Made by a program: the position numbers and the translations under genes. The notes beneath the pieces were generated by a model. It made no database searches, was not told where the DNA came from, and was given only the letters and a program-made list of their open reading frames with translations. Below, in pieces: positions 1 to 40,301 of a DNA stretch of 64,000 bases. Location: assembly GCA_000507305.1 (NCBI GenBank), contig DF239145.1:129735-193734 (forward strand), read 5' to 3'. The first letter of the stretch is position 1, and each line of letters starts with the position of its first letter. This stretch comes from Breviolum minutum Mf 1.05b.01. Lineage: Eukaryota; Sar; Dinophyceae; Suessiales; Symbiodiniaceae.

Positions 1-66
1 ATGTTGCTGCTGCTGCTGCTGCTGCGCTGCCGCTGCCGCTGCCGCTGCCGCTGCCGCTGCTGCTGT
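1..66 (+). repeat. (CTG)n and (CCGCTG)n microsatellite
   Basis: Trinucleotide CTG units pass into CCGCTG hexamers at the window's left edge. The first ORF begins in this tract and translates as poly-Leu then Arg-Cys repeats, so I treat it as non-coding intron sequence of copy A. Confidence 0.85.
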
Positions 67-175
67 TTTACCAGTTTTTTGTTTGGGGGTTGCCCTTTTC
101 TTGATCTCCTCTTCAGCACATTGTCCCAATTGCCGTTTTGCCTTCTACGTATGGACTCGAAGTCGCGTCGACCAG

Positions 176-29062
<28,887 letters not shown>

Positions 29063-30713
29063 TGGGTCGCAAACGTAGGAGCGTCGTGGAAACCCACGGC
29101 GCAGAAAGGGGGCCGCACGGCGACAGAACTTTGCTGGTGCAGTCAAAAGAGTGGCGAGGGCACAACACCCATGTGGACTGGCATAAAGCCCCAAAGATAC
29201 ATGGAAAGTGCATGGTTTCCCGTCACATATTTTTTGTGTTTTTTTAAATAGGAAATAGTTAGTGCTGACTTTTAAGGAGCATCTATGTAGCAATCAAAAG
29301 TAGAATTTTGCATGTTTTTCTGTGATGTTGGTCAATACGAAACAATTGGCGGAGATGGTTCTCTACTTGCAAATTTAGTCGTTGCTTTCATCATCTATTT
29401 TTGTTGTCTTTATCCGCAATAAGTTTGGGAGACTCCAGTTGCAGATGGTGTGCTTCAGACACGCTGCACTTAGCAAATAGAATGTGCAGTTGTTGTGTTT
29501 TGTGAACCTCAACAGCATTGCGAGCTCCAGAACCACCAGTGGAGTGAATCTGGACATCGCCCTGAAGCAATAAGTCCTATGGCCGCTTTCTTGGTCAAGC
29601 CTTCTAGGCTCAAGAATACATTCCACAGCACTTACACGACTTCACCATTTGGGCAGAATACATTCCACATCAACATTCCAGTCAGAAAAGCACTATGGCA
29701 CTATGGACTTCAAATGTAGGAATTCTGCTGAACCAAGGGTTTTACCCCCCCGGCAGTGCTAAGGCTGCTACCACTTCTTTTGTTGAACCGCTGCAGCTTC
29801 CCCTGCTCTTTGAGCCAATTCCTCCCAGAGTTGGGGTTTGGGGCCGATGTTTCATGGATTTCCCGAGCTGCAAAAACTTAAGGACTTAAGCTTTGCAGCC
29901 ATAACCAACGTGGAAGTTTGATTTTTGGCAACTTTTTTTTTCACCTCGCAATAGAAACTTCCATTTGAAACGACGTTTTGCCCCAACTTTCCTTCGACCC
30001 TGAAAACAACTTTGGCGCCGATACTGGAGACCGTCCAACGCAGGTGCCAATCATGCGGCAATGTTCCTGTGAAAAAATGCAGGTGTTTGGAATAATGTTG
30101 GACCATACTGGACCATGCATACATATAGATACTGTATGTATACATTTAATTTGTATATATATATATATACATACACCAAGATATTCTCACATGACATAGT
30201 AGTCCGTTTTGGAAAGAACGTGTCGGTAGGCTGCTGAAAAGCTGGAAGTCAACTTCTGAAATAGTACTGGCTTTCGGTAAAGGTCGCTGGAGGTTGAATT
30301 AGGTCCCCAGCACAATGTCCACTCTGAGGAATGCTTGATCAGGACCAAAAGATGGTAAAAGGGATGTGACATCAGTCGCTCTTTCTGTGATTGTGTTTGT
30401 GTTTTTGCATTCAAGGACTTTTTGCAGAAGGATGTAGGCATAAGGCATAGTACCATCATGATGATCATGACCGTTTGTCGTGACCTTGTAAATGATACTG
30501 GGGTTGGTGTGGGTGTTCACACCTTTTTTTTCCCAGGCCAGCAGCCTCTTGCGTAAGCCCACATGAGGGAGACCTTTTGTACAGACCATCATGCTGTGTA
30601 GAATTTTCCTTAAACATGCGAACAGTTGCTAGACACATGACACACATATATATGACTTTCGGGACAATTTCATGGACCATACCTGTTGGTAGCCCAACAG
30701 CTGCCAGGGGATC

Positions 30714-30767
30714 ATGAGCATCTCCAAGAAGCCAGGGAATGGTGACTGGTCGGCAGATGGTTCGTCA
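30714..30767 (+). CDS. Possible first coding exon of cullin copy B
   Basis: ATG at 30714 opens a Ser/Gly/Lys-rich stretch, MSISKKPGNGDWSADGSS, followed by a GT donor (GTGAGC). AG acceptor candidates for spliced-leader addition lie just upstream (CCAACAG, TGCCAG). A short flexible N-terminus is common in cullins. No joining exon between here and 33084 could be found, so this is a guess from position and composition. Confidence 0.2.
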
Positions 30768-31364
30768 GTGAGCATATCATGATGTCGAAGCAAGGGGACC
30801 GCAGGATATTATGGCAAGTTTCCAGCTCCCTCCTCCTATCTCTATTGACTTTATAGATCTATGTATATATATATATAGTAATTTGTAATTAAAAACTCAA
30901 TGTATATGCTAAGAGTCATTTTTCAGACTATATAGCTAATATGGTATGTACCCTGATTATCACAGAAACGCAACTGGCATAGTTGTCAGCATCCCCATAA
31001 CAAGCTGCCTCCATCACTCTGAGTTCAGAGGGCTGCCAGGGCTGTGAGTTCACGACGTTTTTCCCAAAAGATACTTGGGGATGACAAGATCCAAGTGTAT
31101 TTCTCCTTGAAGTCATTTCCCAAACCATTTGCAGTATCACTTTGGTGGGTTGAAATGGTAAGAAGAGTGACATCATATTCCTACATGTTGGATATTTGAC
31201 CATTTTGGATATTTATGGGTTGGGATGAGTCAAAGCTGATAACAACTTCCAACACAACCCTCCCAAAGGTGGTGAAAATTCAGTTGGGGGGAATTCTGAA
31301 CCAACATTTGTTTCTGAAATCTTAGCAAAAGGTACCCAGATGATTGCTGGTTGATGGATATGGC

Positions 31365-31463
31365 TGTTTCCTTAAATGGTGGTACCCCCCAATCTCCACC
31401 CCAAGTGATGATCATTTTTAGTAGGAAAACCAATGGTTGTTTGGTACCACCATTTTAGGAAAC
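31365..31463. mobile_element. MITE-like element, family 'AAATGGTGGTACCCCCCAATC', copy 1
   Basis: Reads TTAAATGGTGGTACCCCCCA, then CTCCACCCCAAGTG and TCATTTTTAGTAGGAAAACC, and closes with GGTACCACCATTTTAGGAAA. The unit at 42686-42782 is nearly identical. Confidence 0.75.
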
Positions 31464-33083
31464 CCCATTCTATGGGGGAACCTAAGGTTGCGGTACTGCA
31501 CATCTTTTCAACCAACCTGCCGAGGCCTTCGGCAGTTTCGCTCAGGTGATCCAATGGATGAGAAGGTGGATTTGGATCGAAACGGGGGGGGTAAAAAGGT
31601 GGATAGGATAGAAACAAAGGACTTGGGAGTTGGATGAAAATTGGAAAAGTATAGAAAAAAGGAGGGAATGCATTGAATGCATGACTGTTTTCTCTAATAG
31701 TGCCAGCTTGTTCATGTTCCCATTCTTTCGTGTTGAAAGACTTTCATTGTCAGCAGTAGTTGGGAGGGTATCCCAACGGAGAATGAGATGGTTTTCTTGG
31801 ATGGCTTTAAAATCTTTCAGCAAAGTGTCCAACCGAACAGCGTTGTCATCAGATGCTCCATTTGGAGGACTCAGCAGAGACCTCTTCTCTTCTCCACCAT
31901 ATGAATCCCCTAACAACAAAGAGTGCACCATGCAGGGTAGCGGAAAAAATTTCGTTACCAAAATTGCACGCCTCCTGGTTATGATGGTTCGTAGAATTTT
32001 TCACAAATTGGGGCAGCATCTCAAGACACATTGTGCAATGGATCTTAGTAGGGGACGCCTTTTGACGGTCGTATCTATACATACCACCATTATCTATGTA
32101 CTGAGTTACTGTAAATCCTTTCCAGCTTCAGTCTTCGCCTGGGAGAGCACCCTTCAAGAGAGGGGGGAACATTCATATTTGGCAAAGGGTTGGAACCCAA
32201 ACATAAATGATCTTCTTGGTCCTGAAGTGTCATGTATATAATCTATCAACCGTTCTAACGCTTCTAAGGTAATAATATATACGTATATATATATATATAT
32301 ATCTATGTATACACATAATCCTTACTGGGCAACTTTCAACACATGAGAATCACATGGATATGTCATGAAAAGCCTGCCGGCCGCCCTAGGAGTCCAATCG
32401 GACGTGGCGCCTGACCTGTGTTGGTTTGGGAGGGATCAGGGACACACCTTTGACCAACAAGACAAGGTCCAGGTACATAGGATGCATAGCATTTGTATGA
32501 AAAGATATCAGGACTGTGGGATTTCTTATTCGAGGTGTATATATGAGGGTGAATGAATGCTGAGATGTCATGTGGCCGTTCGGGCGTTGCCCTCAAAGGA
32601 CTGCTGTCATCTATTATCACCGGACACTAAGCCAGGGTTGACAAAAGACTCCTTTTGCTTCTTCGAATCAAAGGAGGATAGGCTAGTGGCAATGTGTTTT
32701 CCATATCTTTTTTTTCTCCCACTTTTTTGTATTTGTCCAGTTGTTTTTTAGTTCTATCTATTTCCTTTTCACCGGTTTCTCAATTTTCACGTGTTTCTCA
32801 GTTGTTTCAACACATCTTCAATCTTTTTTCCAGTTTTTTTTCACTGGTCACCATCTTTTGACTGTTTTTTTTTTTTTAAGTTCTACTCCCCAGAATTCCA
32901 GTGGCAAATGAAGGTTTAGGTTCTGATTCCCTACTAAAAATGTTTCATACTCCTGGTGGTCACTGTTATGACAGCGCAACTGCCAAGTTCGGTGGCGATT
33001 TGTAAGGGTCTGATAAACCAATACATGGGAGTTGCACCATCTGCTTTCCAGGTGGTATAGTTGGTATACTTCCAAAAAGCCAG

Positions 33084-34956
33084 GTGGGAATGCCTGAGGC
33101 ATGCCATCCATCAGATCCATCAACACAATGCGTCTTCCTTGTCCTTTGAGGTTTCCGGTTTCCAACAAAGGGGGGATTTGTTGGGTGGATTGTCTTCTGG
33201 GATGAAGTACAAGATAAATACAACTGTCCAGTTTTATTCCCTACTGTTTTTGAATGACATTTGCTGAGAAGTTTTTTAGCACTCCGTTGGTGTAATTCAA
33301 ATGAGTCCATTTCATTTATGGAGTGCCTCATATTGAAGCAAATCATTGATACGTCATGTTTGTTCTGTATGGTTTTTAGCAAATCATGAGCAAATCAATT
33401 ATAAGAGTCCTAATATTGAATGCCATTTGTTGCACATCAGGGTGGATTCATCTAATCATCAGAATCCCATTTTCTTACATTCTGGAAGCTGACTGATGGA
33501 AAGGTGACAGGCAGATGAAGAAGGGGAATGTTTTTTTTTCTTCTTTTTTTCGGGTAATGGAAGCAAGCATTGCTTTTTGTGACCATCCTCTTCCCCATTG
33601 TTTTTTGAAAATGAGTCAGAGATGATTGCAGGTAGTTGGGACTGAGAGTCGGATATTCAGAGATCCAGGTAGCCATTGGATGACTTTCTAAACCAACCGA
33701 AGATTAGTCAACAGTTTGTCTGGATACACTACGATGTGCAGTCTGTTTTTTGCGCTTTTAGCCTCAAGGAAAACTTTATGCCCCAATTTTTCCATGACGT
33801 CACCCACAGATGATGCCAAATTTCCATCTGATAAAAAGGATTTTCAACTTTTGGGTCGGGAAACTTACTTCCTGCTGCAAGAGTGACCTGTCTCACTGGA
33901 GAATTTCCATACCAAGATTCCAATGATGGCCCAATGGCTTGGGAGGAGCTATATCGCAATGCCTACAACTTGGTTTTGCACAAGCACCTTGGGTGGTTGA
34001 AGATGAAAGCCGCTGCAACCTGTTGAGGTCCAGGATTTTATTAGGACCATTGGTATGATATCTTGATCTTGAATAGATTGGAATGCTGTTTGCTTTATGT
34101 TCCTACTATAAATTGCAATGATTATCTACGATGATTAAAACAGATATGTATATATATATATATTTACAGTATATAGATATGATATGTACAATGTACATGT
34201 GTACTTCTACATACATGTGGACACAGTTCTTCGAATTATTGGTGGCAGGATGGGGGAGAAGCTCCGCAATGCTAGCATCAGAGAGAAGCTGAACTTTAAA
34301 TATTTTAAGTTGTGATCCGCTATCAAATGAACGCTTCCTAGTAGCTGCTGGTGAACATGGTTACTTTCTGCCAAATCAGCGCCAAGTTGGCTTTTTTCAA
34401 TTTGAGAAGCTTCCGCAGAGATGGCGGGGGTTTTGGCACATCACTCGAGGTGTTTTTCGTGTTGTTTTCAGCTGAGGTATGGAGAGCTCTTGTACAATGG
34501 CGTTCAGGTCGGTATGTCATGTTTGGTCATCTAAATTTCACTAGACTTTAAAATGATGGTTTAGTTACGGATTATCTCAAGATGACCCTAACAATTATTC
34601 ATGGATTTGGATCTGGATTCTGCTAAGATGATTTCTTTTAGCTCGAATCATTGAAATTTACGCAGGTTTTTGTGGTATATCTGAAGGTCTTCAAAGGTGA
34701 ACTGAGGTGACCCAGGTTGAGTTCATCATGGCAGCTGGTGCTGATTGAAGTCGCATGTTATATACATGGCTTTCACCATCGGGGTTTGGGGTACCTTATG
34801 AACTTCGGGAAATATAGTATAATCAGAAAACCTGTACGTAGATATATTGCTGCATTGCTATAGCAAATAAATAGACATATGCAGTACAGTGAATATATGT
34901 ACAGTGTACATATAAATGCATAATATATTTGCCAGTGCCAGTCCAAAGAGAGAGAA

Positions 34957-34989
<33 letters not shown>

Positions 34990-35003
34990 TAGATNCAAGA
35001 AGA

Positions 35004-35037
<34 letters not shown>

Positions 35038-38000
35038 GAAGTTGCAAATAGACTAACTTTTCTGTGCCAGTTCAGAACGTATATAGTGACCTAAAGTCGT
35101 ACATTTCGTCAAATTTGGCATCATATCAGTAGCATTTTGAAGTTTCCAGACTTTCAAATCACCATGTGAGAAAAGAAAAGCAGCCAGGGCGTGGTGGCGG
35201 ATCATTTGAAGGTGGTGGCACAGAGTTGTATCGATTGTCGTGCGCACCCAGAGTTGGACCCAAATCTTTGGCAGCTGTTGGGCCATCAGGGTTTTGGCAT
35301 TTGCACAACAATCCCAGGGCAGCTTCCCCGAGTTATTGGAACAAACTGACAAAATAGACCCTGCCCCAGAACGAAGTTCATTTGATGCTTAAGGCTTAGC
35401 AACCCTTTATTTAGTTCCAGACGCAAGCATATGTTTGAATGCATTAAACGTAAAGGTATATTTGGTATAATGTATGTTCAATGTACAGACACATATGTAC
35501 GTATGTATATGATTATATGTATATATAGTAGATATACATACATACAAGTTCTATGGAATATATACAAATGCAGTCATTATGATGTCATAGGCACTTAGCA
35601 CACCACTTCTGTGCTTCCACATTTCCAGCTACACCACATTGACCTAAGGCCCTAATGATCGGCTTCTGGATGAGTTGTATCTCGACTATTGAAGTGTTTG
35701 TGGATGACGCCCCACAACCCCCAACTGGGAATTTTGTAGGTTACATGTGTCACATGAAAGGAATAGGAATGGCCTGGGATTGGGAAGTTGAGGATGTACT
35801 AGGAGAGGTATTATGAGGTATTACACAAAGAAGAGTGAAACGTCTGCTTCTACGGTGTCCAGTCTTTTATTCTCCAGTCACTATAGGTCACCTTCTTTAT
35901 TGAAGGACAGAAGTTGGCATCTTTAGGGACCATCTTTGTTTCCGTAACCTGGATCAGTGTGCAGAAAATGAGAAGATTGAACGGTTCAACCGGATTTACA
36001 GTAGCGGTTGTTGGGTACCCCTTCTAAAGGCAGTCAGATTCTTGACGTCGCTAAGGAAAAAACAGTGGGATGACCACAAAACCACCATGGTCTGAAGCTT
36101 ATCAATGTCATTCTGGACTGCTCTGAAAGCATTGGATGTGTGAGGTTGTTTAAGCTGAACCAGAGTTGTGAACAGAAATGACACCTGTAAAACATTCAAC
36201 GAAGCTTTCGGAGATTTCTTGACTTCTGTGAGGTCATGATTCGGGATATTCTCATGTACATGGACAGAAACTTTGTGACACAGTACAAGAAGGCATTGGT
36301 GATGCGAGTGTTCAGGAAATCTGCAGAATCGTCATAGGATTTTAATCTCTGATGAGTTATGGCCTCAAAAACACTTGGTTCTCATTGCTTGGCTCTATGA
36401 TATTTGTCTTGCAAGCGACCTTGCATTTCCTTTGCAGTTTTTTTTTGTTGTGATGCAAATTGTAACCGCTTGCAATTTCTGCAAGTGTTGTGAAGTCGTG
36501 ATTGTTGATGACTAGGAATATATTTTTTTCACACATGAAGAGGTGCCTTTCAGGTTTGGTTCAATGACTGGAAGATCTGAACATCTCCGATTGATGAAAT
36601 TTGTGTAAATCGGTTCGCAGGTGCCGGTGTATGAGATGGGCTTGATGATCTTCCGGGAGAAGGTCAGGGTCACACATTTTGCTCACCAGGATTGTTTGAA
36701 AGTGAAATTTGCAAAGTTGTCAAACATGGAGCTTCAACATATATAGATATACAAATATACGCACAATACAATGCTATATATATAACATCATATATATATA
36801 TATACATACAAATATCTTTAAGATATGTATATATATATATATTCCCCTCTTTGTGCTTTGACTTATATCCAAACATGAAACTCTGTGGCTGGGTCTGTGA
36901 CTGGGTGGTGAGGCTACACTCCCTTGAAACCCAACACATCCCATGAAAATAGGCCCGTCCCTACAAAGGAAACTAAACTCATCTTCAGTTTAGGGAGGGT
37001 AACTTATGACTAAGACTAATATGGTAAAATGATGGGTGTTTCCAAAAATAAGGGTTATTTTTGGAAACACCCTGAGGGTTGCTCAACAACTCAACTGGAT
37101 GGTGGGTGGTTCGCCAGGTATCTGGACATTCGCGGGTGAAGTCACAGCTGCTTACCTTGATGTTTCTTGGTTTCGAAACCAGGGGGGGAAACCAAGGGGA
37201 AACAAACCGAGAAGGGGGAGGTTGAGGATTTCCTAAAAAAAACGAATGGGGGAAGATGGGATTGATTGATAATATATCAACTCGCAGTTTTTTTTGAAGC
37301 ATTTGCAATATTTTGGAAGTGTAAATCTATTGTATTGAATGATGGTTCGCCATGGTTCACCCAGATGCAAACTTCAGGAATGAATGATATATGAATATGC
37401 ATGAATATGCGGTCAGTGTGATTTGTAGAATCTGATTCCATGATGTGTCAGTCAACCTTTGGCAGTTTCAAAATTAAGACACCACAATAGTACTTACAGT
37501 ACCACCCAAAAACAAGAATACAGATGTAGATCAAAATAGATGATCTCTAATCATAGATGATGATCTGTTTTTGCCATCATTTCTGAAAACGGTCGTATCC
37601 CCCACCTGTCGCTATGAACGGTGCCGAGGCTCGACAATATCAGTGCAGAACGTCGTGGGGAGCAGGCAGCTAGGGCGGTTTTACGCTGGACATTGTCAAA
37701 GTGCACACAATCAGATTTTCTAAACAGGTGAATCATCTTTCAAATGATGCAGTGACTGATTGGTGGTAGACAAACTTAGAGTCTTATGGAGTCAGGGTTT
37801 CTCAAGTGAACTATGTTGAGTTCCTCCGGACAGACCTATGGACCTATGGAAGTCTCGGCTGCCAGGTGGACCGCATTTTGCTAAAGCACACGGTGAACAT
37901 GTTGGTAGAACTGGGTGTGCAGGGCAAGAATGTCCGGAGACATAACAAAACACGGAAACGACTGTCCGGCCCATGGAAAAGGCTAAGTTAAGGATTCATG

Positions 38001-40301
38001 AGTTCCTTTCCCATTCTGTTGGCAATTGAGAAGGATTACCAAATCGGGTGCTTCTTGCACTTCAGCCTTCCTTCAAACATCTGCCAATACATCATCTTCC
38101 TCAAGGATCTCTACAAATCCATACTCAGTTTGCACAAATTAGTACATGTTACCTAGTTGAACAGATCGCCAACCGTACTTACATAAGTCATCTTACACTG
38201 TGTTTTTATTACATTCAAGTAACCGAAAACTGCACATGATTATCGTTTTCTCAGGCAACATCAACACATACACATCTTTCTGCCGGTCCAAATGCTTTCG
38301 GCCTTTCCCATCCCTTTCGGTGCACTTCCCCCATCAATGCTTCACCACTTAGGTCTACAGAGAATGCTTTGAAGATCAGTTCTTAGATCATACCCGAAAG
38401 TTTTACCAGGACCGGAAAGTTTCACGTGGTTCAGGCTGCAATGGCCTGGAGTTGGGTTGAGGTTGGGATTCGCCTGTGGGAATGATGAGTTCAGCACTGT
38501 TCCATAAATCCAAGGTTTAACAATTAAGGTGATGGTATCAACTGGAATAATTAGTTGTGGTTTTCAGAGATTTAAGGGAAGACTCTATTTTGGAGTAAAC
38601 ATCCGAGAACACTAAAGAAACATCTTATTCAACTATCACTTATTATTCAAGTTTTGCAAAAAAGGCAGCCGTGGCTCTTTGGGCTGGTAGGATGATTGTA
38701 GGCATTGCAGCGTGGCTAGACATATATCATCTACCGGCCTTTTTCCTTTAGTTTCTAGTCTGGAGGAAATTAAGATTCTGAAAGGCTCCAATAATATTAG
38801 CCCCCTTACATCTCCAAAAAAGATTTTAGGATACATTCCACTGTAGTGATTTTACATTCTTTGCTTGTTGGTTTTTCTCACCTTGACTAACTGCGAAGAT
38901 TCCTTGTCAACAGCTGGTTGGCTGCCTGCAACGAAGCGTCTGAGGACGAGTCAAAGCAGTACATTTCGCAGAATCCCTGCTCTGACTACTTGAAGAAGGT
39001 GCCGTGGGAACATTTCCTGTGCCTAAGATGTAGTTTCTGGGTATGAGCCTCTCATATCCTCCTTAATAGTCCAAGACCAGAAAAAAATGGAACATAATTT
39101 CACTCGACTTCGTGGTTTTTGGAACTAACATCTGGGCGCATCAGTATGAATTCCAGTCATCTGACCTTGCATCACTTTCAATGTGTCCGTTGGTAGGTGT
39201 TGGTATCAAAACAATGAAACCATTCACAGTGTTGTCATCTTGTCCAGCAAATGGAGAAGACACATGAATACAATCACTTCAACGGTGTGATCAGCATTTA
39301 GCAGTATTAAGCTATGACATGTATATTTTCTAAGATTCCTGTATTATGGAGCGCATTGATTTTGTTTTTTATTTACCAGCATGCAGAGACTTCGGGTCTT
39401 AATGTTGCTGTTGGTGCTTGATGAATGCCCATCGTGACCTCTGTGGGATGGAACCTGGTAAGCAATGACCCCTGATTTGACTCCGGAGCATGTCAAGTTT
39501 CACTCCTGTTTTTTTTTTGAGCTGGCAAATTTAACAGGTTTCCAAAGTTGCAGATATAGAACTATGAGTTGTGTGATTTTGAGAACCCGCAGATGCAAGG
39601 TGTTCATACATGTATTGCAGCATATATATAGAGAATGCACGTCGTTTTGCTTTTTAGATGCAGTACTTTTATCAGCACATCTTCCATGGGACCATGTGAT
39701 GTACTTACTCGACATTGCACTTAATATTCGGCGAAACGCCGTGTTCGGCCGTGTCCACAGGCCGAGAAGAGAATTCGAGAAGAGAAAGCGAGAGTTTGTA
39801 GCCCAGATTTGCGGTGACAGTTCTTGACCTTTCAGTGTTGTCATTCGGGTCATAGAATGAGCCACGCAACTTTGACGAAAGAGAGATATTGGATGATAGG
39901 ATGATTTGGGTTTGTAGTGTTTTGCGGGGTCAATGCGATGATATTTATTACAATGTGACTCTTGTTTTTGAACAATGAAGCATGCACAAAATTCCGATGA
40001 AGAACACAAAGATGCCTGTGTCGATGGAGAATTGGATTGTGGATGATGGGGCTGATTCGATCTGTTCCACAAGGGGCAAAACAGGACAACCCTTGGAAAG
40101 GCTGCTAACTCGATCGCATCTTTGTTTCTTTTTGGGTTGAATCAGATAGTTCCGAAAGTTACTGTACTGCCTTTTTCATCTTTGCTCCTCCGCTTTGAGC
40201 TTGGATGACTTGTGACTTGCCATCTTGGAGCATGAACGATGTATCCTGTGTGATCTGAGGTGGAAAACTATCTTCATGAAAGCACAATGGAAAAGATACA
40301 G
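33084..40301 (+). CDS. CUL3-like: Copy B exons: N-terminal cullin repeats
   Basis: Fourteen exons. The first recognised one reads WECLRHAIHQIHQHNASSLS then FE (33085-33150). Next comes ELYRNAYNLVLHKH (from 33949), the classic cullin start helix pair that contacts the adaptor. Then MGEKLRN (34250-34270), GVVADHLKVVAQS (from 35188), RKKQWDDHKTTM (to 36089), VMIRDILMYMDRNFVTQYKK (36233-36292), VPVYEMGLMIFREK (36621-36662), VSGHSRVKSQLLTL (37118-37158), LDNISAERRGEQ (37630-37665), VDRILLKHTVNMLVELG (from 37866), YRECFEDQFLDHTRKFY (from 38356), DESKQYISQNPCSDYLKK (38945-38998), AEKRIREEKAR (39761-39793) and VENYLHESTMEKIQ (40260-40301). The splitting of VSGH...RRGEQ by an intron at 37159-37628 is specific to this copy. 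Confidence 0.9.

Larger units (their letters stand above)
29063..33083. other. Spacer between the two cullin copies
   Basis: About 4 kb with no confidently recognised exon. It must contain the promoter region and first coding exon(s) of copy B. Visible content includes (TA)n tracts (about 30155 and 30865), a MITE-like unit (31365-31463), a CpG-richer patch just after the copy A stop (29070-29130) and several short ORFs on both strands without recognisable domains. The longest ORF is 31630-32241. Confidence 0.6.

Noticed and set aside
31630..32241. The longest ORF of the window (203 codons) and its antisense partner (31542-31961)
   Set aside because: No recognisable domain in either strand, ordinary AT-rich composition, and no splice-linked neighbours; chance openness is as likely as a gene.
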